Origin: Alphaproteobacteria bacterium
Lineage (GTDB): Bacteria; Pseudomonadota; Alphaproteobacteria; Rhizobiales; Devosiaceae
Assembly (NCBI GenBank): GCA_018818925.1
Contig: JAHJQZ010000074.1
Location: 1-64,000, forward strand
Length of the DNA: 64,000 bases
Direction of reading: 5' to 3'
This document shows positions 36,166 through 45,185 of the stretch, in pieces; positions within the stretch are counted from its first letter, which is position 1, and every line of letters starts with the position of its first letter. The position numbers and the translations under genes were made by a program. The notes below the pieces were generated by a model. That model was not told where the DNA came from. It saw only the letters and a program-made list of their open reading frames with translations, and did no database searches.

Positions 36166-38739
36166 ATGGCCGGCAAAAAGACTCAACCGCAAAACCAATC
36201 GCAGGTCGAAGCCAAATCGCCGGCAAAGGCTTTGACGCTGCCACGTTCGCGCCGGGACGCGGCGTCGAAACGGCCGCAGGCGAAGACACCTGCGCCGCCG
36301 ATGCCTGCCATGGCGCGCGATGGCGGCACGGCCATCGACCATGCGAATTCTGCCGAGGTCCTGTCCGAGCTTCCCATCGGCCTTGCCCTGATCAGCGCGG
36401 ATGACAGGCTGGTCTTTGCCAATCCCCATTTCAGCGAAGTGTTCGATGCCGATCCGGCGCTGATCGCTCCGGGCCGGTCGGTGGACGATCTCATCCGTCT
36501 CATGGCTGACGACGATATCTTCGACGACGCCTCGCAAATCGCCGCGATGCGCGACAAGGTGCAAAACCTCAAGCCCGGCGAAATACTCGAGAGCACCATT
36601 CAGCTGCAATCCGGCCAGCGCATCGGCCAGAAGATCAAGAAATTGTCCAATGGCAGCTGGTTGGCTGTCCTTACCGACCTGACCGCCGTCATGGAAGCCG
36701 AGGCACAGGCACGGGAAGCGGAAAATCGCTGGAGTTTCGCCCTTGAAAGCGCCCGACAAGGCGTCTGGGACAGCGATCTCAGGACCGGGACGGTATTTTA
36801 TTCCCATATGTGGCGCGTCATTCGCGGCCTCGAACAGGTTGACGAACACGAGCTGACGCCGGAAGCCTGGCGCGGTCGCTTGCATCCTGAGGATAGCGAG
36901 CGCGTGCTCGATACCATCGCGCGCCAGGACAATGGCGAGACTTTCGCAAACGGCATCGAATACCGGGAACGCCATCGCGACGGTCACTGGATATGGATCC
37001 TGTGCCGGGGTCAGGCCGTCGCATGGGACGCGAACGGCAAGCCGACGCGCATCATCGGCACCGATTCCGACATCACCGAGATGCGCAACGCCCAGGCCGC
37101 CCTGTCGGAAGCCGAAGGGCGCTGGAACTTCGCCCTGCAGGGCACCGGGCAAGGCGTGTGGGACGCCGACCTGCGGGAGGGGACGGTGTTCTATTCGCCG
37201 ACCTGGCGGGACATGCGCGGCTTCGGACATGATGAGGACATCGACAGCAGCGCCGACACCTGGCTGGAGCGTGTCCATCCAGGCGACCGCGACAGGATTC
37301 GCGACACTATCGGGAAACTGGATCGCGGCGCGCTCCTGCACAATTCTTTCGAATACCGGGAACGGCACCGCGACGGCCATTACCTGTGGATTCAAAGCCG
37401 TGGCGAGCCGGTCGCGTGGGACGCGTCGGGCCGTCCGACCCGGATGATCGGCATCGACATCGACATCACGGTGCGCAAGGAGCTCGAGCTCCGGGTCAGG
37501 GAAAGCCTGCAACTGGTCAACACCATGCTCGACAACTTCCCCGGCGGCATCTGCATGATCGACAAGCACCTCGTTATGCGCGCCGCCAACAGCATCTACT
37601 ACGAAATCAATGACCTCGATGAGCACTGGTTCCCCGTCGGGTCGAAATTCGAGGACATCCTGCGCCATCACGCCGTACGCGGCGATTTCGGTCCGGTCGA
37701 TGTCGAGGCGTTTGTCGCCGAGCGCATTCAGCTGTCGCATTACAGCCAGCCGCGCCGTTTCTCCCTGCCGCGTCCGACCACCGGGGCGATGATCGAATAC
37801 ACGATCACGCCGCTTGCCGAGGGCGGCTTCGTGATGACGTTCCAGGACATTTCGGAGCGCATCAAGGCCGAGGAAGAGAAATCGCAACTCGAAAAGGAGC
37901 TCATTCAGGCGCAGCGCCTCGAGTCGCTCGGCACGCTGGCCAGCGGCATCGCCCACGAGATCAACACCCCCATTCAATATGTCGGGGACAATATTCGCTT
38001 CATCGCCCAGAGCCTTCGCGACATGCTGGCGGTGCTGCAGGGCTACCGAAAGTCTATGCGCCGGCCGATCGACCCCGGCCTGATCGCCGAACAGGCCGAA
38101 GCACTGGCGGAACTCGAGAAGAGCCTCGATCTCGGCTTCATTCTCGAGGAATTGCCGCTGGCGCTCGAACAATCGGCGCAGGGTGTCAAACAGGTTGCCA
38201 CCATCGTCAAGGCGATCAAGGAATTCTCGCATCCTGGCCAGGACGAGAAGACCGAATTCGACATCAACGCGCTGATCGAGACGACGCTCATCGTGTCGCG
38301 GAACCAGTGGAAATATGTCGCCGAGGTCGAAACCGACCTCGATCCGTCGCTGCCGCCGTTCAGGTGCCTACCCGGCGAGCTCGGCCAAGCGCTGCTGAAC
38401 CTCGTGGTCAACGCCGCGCATGCCATCGAATCGGCCGGGCGGGAAAACGGATTGATCCGCGTCACCACCCGGCATGTCGGCCGTCGCGCCGTCATCACGA
38501 TCTCGGACAATGGCTGCGGTATGTCTGAAGCGATCAGGGCGCGCATCTACGACCCGTTCTTCACCACCAAGGACATCGGCAAGGGCACCGGCCAGGGCCT
38601 GACCATTGCCTTCAACGCGGTGGTCAAGAAACACGGCGGCACGATCGATTGCGACTCGGCCGAGGGCGCAGGCACGACCTTCACCATGGCACTGCCGATG
38701 GACAAGGAGACAGAAATCGGTTCGGAGATTGCGGCATGA
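36166..38739 (+). CDS. Soluble multi-PAS sensor histidine kinase
   Basis: 857 residues, no membrane segment or signal peptide. After a basic, low-complexity N-terminus (1-60) come four PAS domains: about 62-175, 185-310, 318-440 and 455-575. PAS-B and PAS-C are near duplicates sharing RHRDGH, VAWDA and FEYRERH-type segments and look like PAS_3 folds. The HisKA helix has GIAHEINTP with phospho-accepting H597. The ATPase domain has the N-box [10 protein letters not shown] (N745, N749), DNGCGM (D781) and [14 protein letters not shown] precedes the ATG at 36166. Its stop overlaps the next gene by 4 bases. It should sense a cytoplasmic signal and phosphorylate one or both response regulators downstream. 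Confidence 0.92.
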   Translation: MAGKKTQPQNQSQVEAKSPAKALTLPRSRRDAASKRPQAKTPAPPMPAMARDGGTAIDHANSAEVLSELPIGLALISADDRLVFANPHFSEVFDADPALIAPGRSVDDLIRLMADDDIFDDASQIAAMRDKVQNLKPGEILESTIQLQSGQRIGQKIKKLSNGSWLAVLTDLTAVMEAEAQAREAENRWSFALESARQGVWDSDLRTGTVFYSHMWRVIRGLEQVDEHELTPEAWRGRLHPEDSERVLDTIARQDNGETFANGIEYRERHRDGHWIWILCRGQAVAWDANGKPTRIIGTDSDITEMRNAQAALSEAEGRWNFALQGTGQGVWDADLREGTVFYSPTWRDMRGFGHDEDIDSSADTWLERVHPGDRDRIRDTIGKLDRGALLHNSFEYRERHRDGHYLWIQSRGEPVAWDASGRPTRMIGIDIDITVRKELELRVRESLQLVNTMLDNFPGGICMIDKHLVMRAANSIYYEINDLDEHWFPVGSKFEDILRHHAVRGDFGPVDVEAFVAERIQLSHYSQPRRFSLPRPTTGAMIEYTITPLAEGGFVMTFQDISERIKAEEEKSQLEKELIQAQRLESLGTLASGIAHEINTPIQYVGDNIRFIAQSLRDMLAVLQGYRKSMRRPIDPGLIAEQAEALAELEKSLDLGFILEELPLALEQSAQGVKQVATIVKAIKEFSHPGQDEKTEFDINALIETTLIVSRNQWKYVAEVETDLDPSLPPFRCLPGELGQALLNLVVNAAHAIESAGRENGLIRVTTRHVGRRAVITISDNGCGMSEAIRARIYDPFFTTKDIGKGTGQGLTIAFNAVVKKHGGTIDCDSAEGAGTTFTMALPMDKETEIGSEIAA

Positions 38740-39743
38740 CCAAACCGTCAATCGTGTTCGTCGACGACGAGCCCAATCTCCTGTCGGGCCTGAGACGGCT
38801 GACACGCGGCCACGCCGACAAATGGGACATGGCATTTCTTGCTTCCGCCGAGGAGGCGCTCAAGTTCCTGGCGCAGGCGCCGGTGCATCTGTTGATTTCC
38901 GACATGCGCATGCCCGGCATGGATGGCGCCGAGCTGATGGAAAAGATTTCGGAGACATCACCGGGAATCGTCTGCTTTGCCCTTTCGGGCGAGACCGACG
39001 CGCAGCGGGCGATCCGCGTCGTCGGCAAGAGCCACCGGTTTCTGGCAAAGCCCATCGATCCCGACACGTTGCTGAATTCGATCGACACGCTCTTCGCCAG
39101 CGGCGGCGTCTCTCTCGAAGAAAACCGCAAGCGCAACACATCGGTGTTCGACATTCTCAAATCCGCGCCCGGACGGCTTCATGCACTTGAAACCCTGCTG
39201 GCACGGCCCGAACCGGACGGCATCGCGATCAATGCGCAGATCATGGCGGACCCGAGTCTGTCGACAAGAGTGCTGCAAATCGCGAATTCGGCTTATTTCG
39301 GCAAGCCGCTCGCGACCTGCAACCTGCCGCGCGCCATCAGTTCCATCGGGCTGGCGCGCCTGACCCAGTTGCTGGCGAGGGGGCGGCTCGGCACGGAACA
39401 GGCACAGGCCGAGGGCGCCGCCGACGCGTACAGGCTGCACGCCATGGCGGCGGTCATGGCTCGCGAACAGGCCGAGGCAACCAACAAGAGCGCCGAACTG
39501 CAGGATCTCGCCTATGCCATCGCGCTTTTGTGCGGCATCGGCGCGGGCGTCGACGACGGCGGCCAAACCTGCCTGTCGCGACCGGGTTGCATCGCCACCG
39601 TTTTCGGCCTGCCCCAGGTGCTCGCGCACGGCCTGTCACGCTACGACGGCGGCGGCTGCACCAATATGGACGAAGTCGAAATGGCCGCCAGCGCGCTCGC
39701 GATCGCGGCCGAGGTCCTTGTCGAGGCAAAGGTGGCGGCATGA
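38736..39743 (+). CDS. Response regulator with HDOD output domain
   Basis: 335 residues. The receiver domain (about 1-120) has the acidic pair D10-D11, phospho-acceptor D56 in [12 protein letters not shown], a serine in ALSGET and the lysine in LAKPID. The remainder resembles an HDOD domain: [25 protein letters not shown] and [24 protein letters not shown] lacks the catalytic HD pair and usually acts as a protein-interaction or signalling module. The gene overlaps the kinase stop (ATGA) and the next response regulator start (ATGA), so all three are co-translated. No DNA-binding domain is visible, so output is not direct transcription. Confidence 0.9.
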   Translation: MTKPSIVFVDDEPNLLSGLRRLTRGHADKWDMAFLASAEEALKFLAQAPVHLLISDMRMPGMDGAELMEKISETSPGIVCFALSGETDAQRAIRVVGKSHRFLAKPIDPDTLLNSIDTLFASGGVSLEENRKRNTSVFDILKSAPGRLHALETLLARPEPDGIAINAQIMADPSLSTRVLQIANSAYFGKPLATCNLPRAISSIGLARLTQLLARGRLGTEQAQAEGAADAYRLHAMAAVMAREQAEATNKSAELQDLAYAIALLCGIGAGVDDGGQTCLSRPGCIATVFGLPQVLAHGLSRYDGGGCTNMDEVEMAASALAIAAEVLVEAKVAA

Positions 39744-40918
39744 ACGAGGCGACACCGATGACATCGCGCGTGCTTTTCGTCGACGACAGCCAGCACCTGC
39801 TCAGCGCCGTGCGCCGCATGCTGCGCGGCCGGGCCGATCTGGTTTTAACCGAAAGCGCCCAGGAGGCGATCAAGCGCCTCGAAACCGATCCCGGCATTTC
39901 CGTGGTCATCACCGACCAGAACATGCCCGGCATGAAGGGCATCGAGTTCCTCGCGACCGTGGCCGAGCGCTGGCCGCTGGTGACGCGGGTCATGCAGACC
40001 GGCAACAACGATCAGGACACGGCTATTTCGGCCATTCACGCCGGCCGCGTCTTCCGCTTCCTGCGCAAGCCCTACGAGCCCGCCGATCTGCTCGACGTCA
40101 TAAGGGACGCCCAGGCCGAGCACGAGATCCGCAAGGCCGAGCGTATCCTGCTCGAAACGACGCTCGCCTCGTCAATCAAGCTCGTGACCGAGATGCTGTC
40201 GCTCATGCGGCCGGAACTGTTCGCCCAGTCGGCCCAGGTCAACGAACTGGTCAGGGCGCTGGCGCCGAAGCTGAAGTTGGCCCAGCCCTGGGAACCGGGC
40301 CTTGCCGCCCTGCTCTATCCGCTCGGCCTGGCGACGCTGCCCCGGGAACTCCTGGAAAAGCGCCGGCTTGGCGTGCGGCTCAACGAGGCGGAAAGCTTCG
40401 CGATCGCGCAAAGCGGCGTCGTTGCCGGGCAATTGGTCGCCAAGATTCCCAAGCTCGAACGTGTCGCGATCTATTTGCGCTATTCCCGCAAGGGGCATGA
40501 CGGATCGGGGCTTCCCGAGGGCGAGATCGATCCGGGCATCCCGCCCGTCGCCCTTTTCCTGCTGCCGCTCTTGATCGACATCGTCGAACTGGCCGACATC
40601 CGCGACATCAGCCTCGGCGACGCCGCGGCGGCGCTCTACGACAATTCCGAGCGCTACCATCCAAGCCTGTTGGCGAGTGTCGGCGATTTCCTGACCACGA
40701 GCACCGACTACAACGGCGCTCATGAACGGATCGCCCGCGAGATGGCGATCGGCGAAATCCGGGTCGGCGACGTGCTCGTCAACGATCTGCGCAGCGAAAC
40801 CGGCGATCTGCTGCTGACCGGCGGCACCAGGCTGACCGATCTGACAATAAAGCGATTGCACATGCTGCAGGCCAGCCGGGCGATCCCCACCATTCTGGCC
40901 GTGGCGCGCAAGGCCTGA
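39740..40918 (+). CDS. Response regulator with degenerate HD-GYP-like domain
   Basis: 392 residues. The receiver domain has D15-D16, acceptor D59 in VITDQNMPGMKG and lysine in LRKPYE. A coiled linker (AEHEIRKAERILLETTLASS) leads to a domain laid out like RpfG HD-GYP: LLYPLGLATLP aligns with the usual LLHDIGKIGIP, so HD is replaced by Y193-P194, and the GYP motif appears as GHDGSGLP (G257-L258-P259). The c-di-GMP phosphodiesterase centre is therefore probably inactive. The last 80 residues (IGEIRVGDVLVNDLRSETGDLLLTGG) form an extra C-terminal extension. A regulatory role in the cassette with the kinase and HDOD protein is inferred. Confidence 0.88.
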   Translation: MNEATPMTSRVLFVDDSQHLLSAVRRMLRGRADLVLTESAQEAIKRLETDPGISVVITDQNMPGMKGIEFLATVAERWPLVTRVMQTGNNDQDTAISAIHAGRVFRFLRKPYEPADLLDVIRDAQAEHEIRKAERILLETTLASSIKLVTEMLSLMRPELFAQSAQVNELVRALAPKLKLAQPWEPGLAALLYPLGLATLPRELLEKRRLGVRLNEAESFAIAQSGVVAGQLVAKIPKLERVAIYLRYSRKGHDGSGLPEGEIDPGIPPVALFLLPLLIDIVELADIRDISLGDAAAALYDNSERYHPSLLASVGDFLTTSTDYNGAHERIAREMAIGEIRVGDVLVNDLRSETGDLLLTGGTRLTDLTIKRLHMLQASRAIPTILAVARKA

Positions 40919-40941
40919 GACCCGAAGCGGGGCGCGCAACG

Positions 40942-40975
40942 AAAAAACCCGCCCCGAAACCGGGGCGGGCTCGTT
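40942..40975. terminator. Bidirectional terminator
   Basis: CCCGCCCCG (40948-40956) pairs perfectly with CGGGGCGGG (40961-40969) around AAAC. On the minus strand six T residues follow, making a strong terminator for the KDPG aldolase gene; on the plus strand CTCGTTT follows, a weaker one for the response-regulator operon. Confidence 0.88.
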
Positions 40976-40992
40976 TCCATACCAACTTGTGC

Positions 40993-41664
40993 CTACCAGC
41001 CGCGGACCTTGCGGACCAGCGCCAGCGTTTCGGCGACCTTCTTTTCGACGCCGGCATAGTCCTTGGCGGCCAGAAGCTCCTTGGTGATCATCTTGGAACC
41101 GATGCCGCAGGCGGCAATGCCGGCCTTGAACCATTTGCCAAGGGATTCCTCGGTGGGATCGACGCCGCCGGTCGGCATCAGCTTGGTCCAGGGCATGGGT
41201 CCACGAATGTTGGCGACGAATTCCGGGCCGCCGACCGAGGAACCAGGGAAGACCTTGACGATCTCGCAGCCGAGTTCGTGCGCTTCGGATATTTCGGAGG
41301 CCGAGCCGCAGCCGGGGCTATAGGGAACGCAATGGCGGTTGCAGGCCCTGGCGACTTCGGGATTGAGAATGGGCCCGACGACGAAATTGGCGCCATTGGC
41401 CATGTAGAGGGCGGCGGTCGGCGCGTCGATGATCGAGCCGACGCCCATGATCACCGACGGATCGGCCTTGAGGAAGTGCTGGGTGACTTCCATGAACACC
41501 TGCCAGGCGAAATCGCCGCGGTTGGTGAACTCGATGCACTTGGCGCCGCCATTGGCACAAGCCTGGATGACGTTTTTGCAGACTTCGACGTCGGGGTGAT
41601 AGAAAACCGGAATCACACCCTGGTCTATCATGGCCGAGAGAACCTTCAGTCGGTCGGCGCTCAT
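40993..41664 (-). CDS. eda: KDPG/KHG aldolase
   Basis: 223 residues. It cleaves 2-keto-3-deoxy-6-phosphogluconate to pyruvate and glyceraldehyde-3-phosphate (class I aldolase, Entner-Doudoroff and uronate pathways). The Schiff-base lysine is in EIVKVFPGS, with the phosphate-binding region LMPTGGVDP; the N-terminus VIPVFYHPDVEVCKNVIQAC differs from E. coli Eda (VIPVIV-type) and resembles a rhizobial subgroup. The ATG at 41664 has GGAGAAG just upstream; longer in-frame starts lack a site. It stands alone, so substrate (KDPG, KDPGal or 4-hydroxy-2-oxoglutarate) is not fixed by context. Confidence 0.88.
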   Translation of the reverse strand: MSADRLKVLSAMIDQGVIPVFYHPDVEVCKNVIQACANGGAKCIEFTNRGDFAWQVFMEVTQHFLKADPSVIMGVGSIIDAPTAALYMANGANFVVGPILNPEVARACNRHCVPYSPGCGSASEISEAHELGCEIVKVFPGSSVGGPEFVANIRGPMPWTKLMPTGGVDPTEESLGKWFKAGIAACGIGSKMITKELLAAKDYAGVEKKVAETLALVRKVRGW

Positions 41665-41982
41665 GCTCTTCTCCTCATTATGGATATCTGAACCGCGACA
41701 GCCGCGGCTTGGCGCACGGCGGGTCGATACGCATGCACCGCGCCCGGTCAACCGGCTCGCGCGACGCAACTCGTCGCCTCTTCAATACTCTTGTCGATCG
41801 GTCCTTGGAATGCCGCCTCGTTTCGCGACACGGAACGGATGCGAAGCCAGATGGGGCACCCCGCCCGGCGGCGCACCGAAACGGTGCATCCCGTCCGCAC
41901 GATCCGCATTCGGGCTGGGCAGGGCGGGATCGTGCCGGCTATTGTCGATGTGCTACGTTTGCAGCAACGACCGGAGGCCGAA
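41665..41982. other. Divergent intergenic region
   Basis: 318 bases between the aldolase and the ABM-domain gene, which are transcribed away from each other. It must contain both promoters; I see no convincing -35/-10 pair, palindrome or RNA structure apart from the ribosome site GGAGG at 41972-41976. Confidence 0.4.
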
Positions 41983-42273
41983 ATGAGCGCTATTCTCGTC
42001 ATCAATTTCCACGTCAAGGCACAACACCTCGACACCCTGCTCGGCATCCTCGAGGGCGCCAAGCGCTACCTGCCCGAAAATGGCGAAGGCTGTTCGGCCG
42101 TCCGTGTTCTGCAGGATGTCGCCGATCCGAACCGGATCAAGCTGATGGAGACCTGGGACTCCGTCGCGGCGCATCAGGCACATTTCGAGGCGATCAACGC
42201 CTCGGGCGACTGGCAGGGCATCGTCGCCATGATGCTGACCGAGCCGCAGCGCGAATACTACAACGATATCTAG
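41983..42273 (+). CDS. ABM-domain (antibiotic biosynthesis monooxygenase-like) protein
   Basis: 96 residues forming a single ferredoxin-like alpha-beta barrel typical of dimeric ABM proteins. Characteristic pieces are INFHVKAQHLDTLLGILE, GCSAVRVLQDVADPNRIKLMETWDSVAAHQAHFEAI and a C-terminal YYNDI. GGAGG precedes the ATG at 41983 at good spacing. Family members include quinol monooxygenases (YgiN), haem-degrading enzymes and many with no known substrate. It sits alone between the aldolase and the initiator tRNA, so nothing further can be said. Confidence 0.8.
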   Translation: MSAILVINFHVKAQHLDTLLGILEGAKRYLPENGEGCSAVRVLQDVADPNRIKLMETWDSVAAHQAHFEAINASGDWQGIVAMMLTEPQREYYNDI

Positions 42274-42371
42274 ACAGACCGAGGGCTGACCGCGCGGCAC
42301 TTGCGCTCCCCGTCCGGCGGCACCTGCGCAGCGCGGACTCTCAAGCAACCGGCAAGCACACATAAAAACGC

Positions 42372-42395
42372 AAAAAGCCCGCCATCAGGCGGGCT
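42372..42395 (-). terminator. Terminator of initiator tRNA gene
   Basis: AGCCCGCC (42376-42383) pairs with GGCGGGCT (42388-42395) around ATCA, and on the minus strand is followed by five T residues. It starts 9 bases beyond the tRNA CCA end. Confidence 0.85.
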
Positions 42396-42402
42396 ATTCT
42401 TG

Positions 42403-42480
<78 letters not shown>

Positions 42481-42572
42481 TCACCATTGTCTTCGTCCTG
42501 TCGGCCCCCGGCACTTCGCTTCGGGACCGGCGCTGGCATGCGCCCCGGAAGGGTCGGAATTCGGTTCGGACG

Positions 42573-42600
42573 AAAAAAAGGCGGCCTCAGCCGCGCCGCC
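42573..42600 (-). terminator. Hairpin with T-run upstream of initiator tRNA
   Basis: On the minus strand GGCGGC, an 8-9 base loop and GCCGCC are followed by seven T residues. As a terminator it would end a transcript coming from above 42600 or attenuate transcription entering the tRNA. It directly abuts a TATATA box, and the two readings conflict. Confidence 0.45.
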
Positions 42601-42629
42601 TATATAGGAGGATCGCTTCGGCTTGTGAA
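42601..42629 (-). promoter_or_regulatory. Candidate promoter of initiator tRNA
   Basis: On the minus strand TTCACA (42629-42624) and TATATA (42606-42601) are separated by exactly 17 bases, a good sigma-70-like arrangement about 120 bp upstream of the tRNA 5' end. Confidence 0.45.
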
Positions 42630-42886
42630 CCCCCCACGTAGACACTCATGACAGTTTTTTAACGCGCTGGCTCGGCCCGCCGCCACTTCGACCGGTCGGG
42701 GCCCACTGGCCCGGCTACGCGATCCCCTCGGATCGACGAGGCCGCAATCCATGTGTTTGCATTGCCGTCGCGCCATTGGCGTGCCCATGCGGCAGGGCCG
42801 CACCGGCGCCCGAGCGCCTTCGGCAAATTGCCGGCCACGCAAAAGGCTCAGGTCGGAACCATGGGAAAACAAACATCAATGACCTG

Positions 42887-42915
42887 TTGACTCATTCAGT
42901 CATTGCTACTATTTG
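42887..42915 (+). promoter_or_regulatory. Promoter of the TetR-ABC operon with overlapping operator
   Basis: The -35 TTGACT (42887-42892) and -10 TATTTG (42910-42915) are 17 bases apart. The perfect palindrome TGACT-CATTC-AGTCA (42888-42902) overlaps the -35 box, and AATGAC/GTCATT form a second, wider inverted pair (42878-42904). A TetR dimer bound here would block the polymerase. The predicted leader is about 95 bases. Confidence 0.65.
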
Positions 42916-43016
42916 ACCGGTGTCGTCGGCGGTGTTGCAGCGTAACAAGCACGCCGGCCGTGGTTGACGACAGCACGGATGCCGGGCGCCGGCGCAGGTG
43001 GAATTGGAACGGGGAA

Positions 43017-43634
43017 ATGCCCAGGCCCTTCAGCGAAAACGAACGCGCGGCGATCCACCAGCGCCTGATGGACGAAGGCCTCAAGCGCTTCGCGCGTCAG
43101 GGCGTCCGGGCGATGCGCATCGACGATCTGTGCCGCGACATCGGCATCGCCAAGGGGTCGTTCTATGCGTTCTTTGCCAGCAAGGAAGCGCTGTTCTTCG
43201 CCCTGGCGGATCAGCGCGACGAGCAGCACAAATCAGAGATGATGGCCGAAATGCTCGCGGCGCAAGGCGAAGCCGAAACGGTGCTCGGCCTGTTCTTCGA
43301 CACGGTGATGCAGCGTCTCGAAACCGATCCGCTGATGCGCATCGTTCAGGATGCCGGCGAACTCGCCTATGCCATGCGCCATGCTCCCGCGGGCTATGTC
43401 GCGGAAAACCTGCGCCGCGACCGCGCCTTCGTCGCCGAACTCTCCGATGTTCTGCAATCGCGCTTCGGCTTGCACCACGCCACGGCGCGGGCGCTCGAAG
43501 ACGGCATGACGCTGATGGTCGCGCTGAGCCTGCAACGGGACTATCTCGCGACCATTGGCACCTATGGCTCGGCCGTCGCCCTGTTGCGCAGCATGTGTCT
43601 CAAATACCTGATCGAAGGATCCGGAAATGATTGA
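43017..43634 (+). CDS. TetR-family transcriptional regulator
   Basis: 205 residues. The N-terminal helix-turn-helix is FARQGVRAMRIDDLCRDIGIAKGSFYAFFASKEALF, the standard TetR DNA-binding domain; the C-terminal ligand-binding helices are not classifiable. The ATG at 43017 is preceded by GGGGAAA; an earlier in-frame ATG would place a basic, unconserved segment in front of the helix-turn-helix. Its stop overlaps the next gene by 8 bases, so it is the first gene of the exporter operon and probably represses it through the palindrome at its own promoter. The inducer may be a substrate of the exporter. Confidence 0.9.
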   Translation: MPRPFSENERAAIHQRLMDEGLKRFARQGVRAMRIDDLCRDIGIAKGSFYAFFASKEALFFALADQRDEQHKSEMMAEMLAAQGEAETVLGLFFDTVMQRLETDPLMRIVQDAGELAYAMRHAPAGYVAENLRRDRAFVAELSDVLQSRFGLHHATARALEDGMTLMVALSLQRDYLATIGTYGSAVALLRSMCLKYLIEGSGND

Positions 43635-44490
43635 CGTCGAAGATCTCGAATTCACCTATCCCGGCGCCGACGGGCCGGTGCTCAAGGGCATCGGCTTTGC
43701 GGTCGCCAGGGGCGAGGTGTTCGGCCTGCTTGGACCGTCCGGCGCCGGTAAGTCGACCACGCAGGCGATCCTGATGGGCCTTCTCAAGGGCCATCGCGGC
43801 ACCGCCCATGTGTTCGGGCGACCGGTCGGCGACGGTGGCGGCGCGTTCTACGAGAAAATCGGCGTCAGCTTCGAACTGCCGAGCCTTTACCTGCGGCTGA
43901 CGGCGCTCGAAAACCTGAGGCTTTTCGCGGCGCTCTACGACCGCAGGACGCGCGACCCCATGGAGGTGCTCGGACTGGTCGACCTTCAGGACGCCGCCGG
44001 CCAGCGGGTCGAGCACTTTTCCAAGGGCATGAAGATGCGGCTCAACCTCGCCCGCGCCCTGCTGCACGATCCGGAACTCCTCTTCCTCGACGAGCCGACC
44101 ACCGGCCAGGACCCGGCGCGGGCGCGCCGCACGCGCGAACTGATCAAGCAGCTGCGCAACGAGGGACGGACGGTGTTCCTGACGACGCACAACATGGCCG
44201 AGGCCGAGGAAGTGTGCGATCGCGTCGCCTTTCTGGCCCGCGGCACCATCCCGGCCATGGGGGTGCCGGCCGAGCTCAAGCGCGCCTATGGGCAGAGCAT
44301 CGTCGAGGTCTCAATCGCGGCGGCGCGCGGCATCGAGATCGTCAGCTTTCCGATGCAAAATCTTGGCGCCAATGGCGCGTTCATGGAACTGATGGCCACC
44401 GGCAGCGTCGTCGCCATCCATTCCAAGGAGGCGAGCCTTGACGATGTGTTCATCGCCGTGACCGAGGGCAGCGGGAGCAAAGCGGCATGA
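43627..44490 (+). CDS. ABC exporter ATP-binding protein (drug-export type)
   Basis: 287 residues of the CcmA/DrrA-like class. Walker A GPSGAGKST, signature FSKGMKMRLNLARALL, Walker B LLFLDEPTTGQDP (glutamine in place of the usual leucine before DP), switch histidine in TTHNMAEAEE. The C-terminal 75 residues form a short regulatory tail. The start overlaps the TetR gene by 8 bases and the end overlaps the first permease by 4. The ATPase-plus-two-permease layout resembles mycobacterial fluoroquinolone-export systems (Rv2686c-Rv2688c); the cargo here is unknown. Confidence 0.9.
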   Translation: MIDVEDLEFTYPGADGPVLKGIGFAVARGEVFGLLGPSGAGKSTTQAILMGLLKGHRGTAHVFGRPVGDGGGAFYEKIGVSFELPSLYLRLTALENLRLFAALYDRRTRDPMEVLGLVDLQDAAGQRVEHFSKGMKMRLNLARALLHDPELLFLDEPTTGQDPARARRTRELIKQLRNEGRTVFLTTHNMAEAEEVCDRVAFLARGTIPAMGVPAELKRAYGQSIVEVSIAAARGIEIVSFPMQNLGANGAFMELMATGSVVAIHSKEASLDDVFIAVTEGSGSKAA

Positions 44491-45185
44491 GCGGACTGTT
44501 CCTAACGCTTGTCGCCCACGAGACGCGGCTGCAATTCCGCTACGGCATCTATTTCGCCTATGCCTTCGTCGTCGCCTTCTATGTCGGCGTGCTGGTCTGG
44601 GGCGGCGCCTACCTGCCGCCGGCCCTTGTCGGCTTCATCATCTATTCCGATCCGGCGGTTCTAGGCTTTTTCTTTCTCGGGGCGCTGATGATGCTCGAAA
44701 AGGCCGAGGGCGTGCGCCGCGCCCTGGCGATAGCGCCGGTCTCGGCATCGGCCTATTTCTGGGCCAAGGCACTGCCCCTGACCCTGCTCGGGCTCGTGGC
44801 GGTTGCCACCATGGCGCCGCTTGTTCATGCGGCGGTCGACTGGCCGGTGCTGATGGCGGCGGTGGCTCTGACCGCGCTCGCCTATCTCGGCATCGGCGTG
44901 CCGATCGCCCTTCATTTTCGCACTGTGTCCTCCTATCTCATCGGCTCGGCCGGCCTGATGATGCCCATCATCCTGCCGGCTTTCCTCGCCTTTCTCGACC
45001 CCATGCCGGCCTGGGCCATGATCGTGCCGACCGCGGCGCAGCTGCGCCTCATCATGATCGGCACCGGCGCCGCAAGCGACGGCTTCGGCGCCGCGGTGCT
45101 GATGTTCGCGGTGGCGCTCGCCGGCACTGTCGCCGCCATCTGGTTCGGCCTCGAGCGGCTCGAAAAGGAGATCGGGCGCAAATGA
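44487..45185 (+). CDS. ABC-2 type exporter permease, first subunit
   Basis: 232 residues with about six membrane segments, e.g. YGIYFAYAFVVAFYVGVLVWGGAYL, a helix ending with FFFLGALMMLEKAEG and a C-terminal AVLMFAVALAGTVAAIWFGL. This is a half-size ABC-2 permease. It overlaps both the ATPase and the second permease by 4 bases (ATGA), which indicates translational coupling and stoichiometric assembly of a heterodimeric channel. Confidence 0.87.
   Translation: MSGLFLTLVAHETRLQFRYGIYFAYAFVVAFYVGVLVWGGAYLPPALVGFIIYSDPAVLGFFFLGALMMLEKAEGVRRALAIAPVSASAYFWAKALPLTLLGLVAVATMAPLVHAAVDWPVLMAAVALTALAYLGIGVPIALHFRTVSSYLIGSAGLMMPIILPAFLAFLDPMPAWAMIVPTAAQLRLIMIGTGAASDGFGAAVLMFAVALAGTVAAIWFGLERLEKEIGRK

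Larger units (their letters stand above)
42481..43016. other. Spacer between initiator tRNA and the TetR operon
   Basis: 536 bases without a supported gene. It holds a possible tRNA promoter at 42601-42629, a hairpin with an A-run at 42573-42600, and the TetR-operon promoter with palindrome at 42887-42915. A minus-strand reading of about 90 codons in the middle has no ribosome site or recognisable motif. Confidence 0.45.

Noticed and set aside
35565-36404. Plus-strand open frame across the GH94-kinase spacer
   Set aside because: Crosses an AT-rich promoter patch and overlaps the kinase gene in another frame; no family-like motifs or ribosome site.
42600-42872. Minus-strand reading of about 90 codons, and a possible 6S-like or SRP-like RNA in the same spacer
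   Set aside because: No ribosome site or motif for a protein, and I could not match any RNA consensus; left as an open question in the findings.
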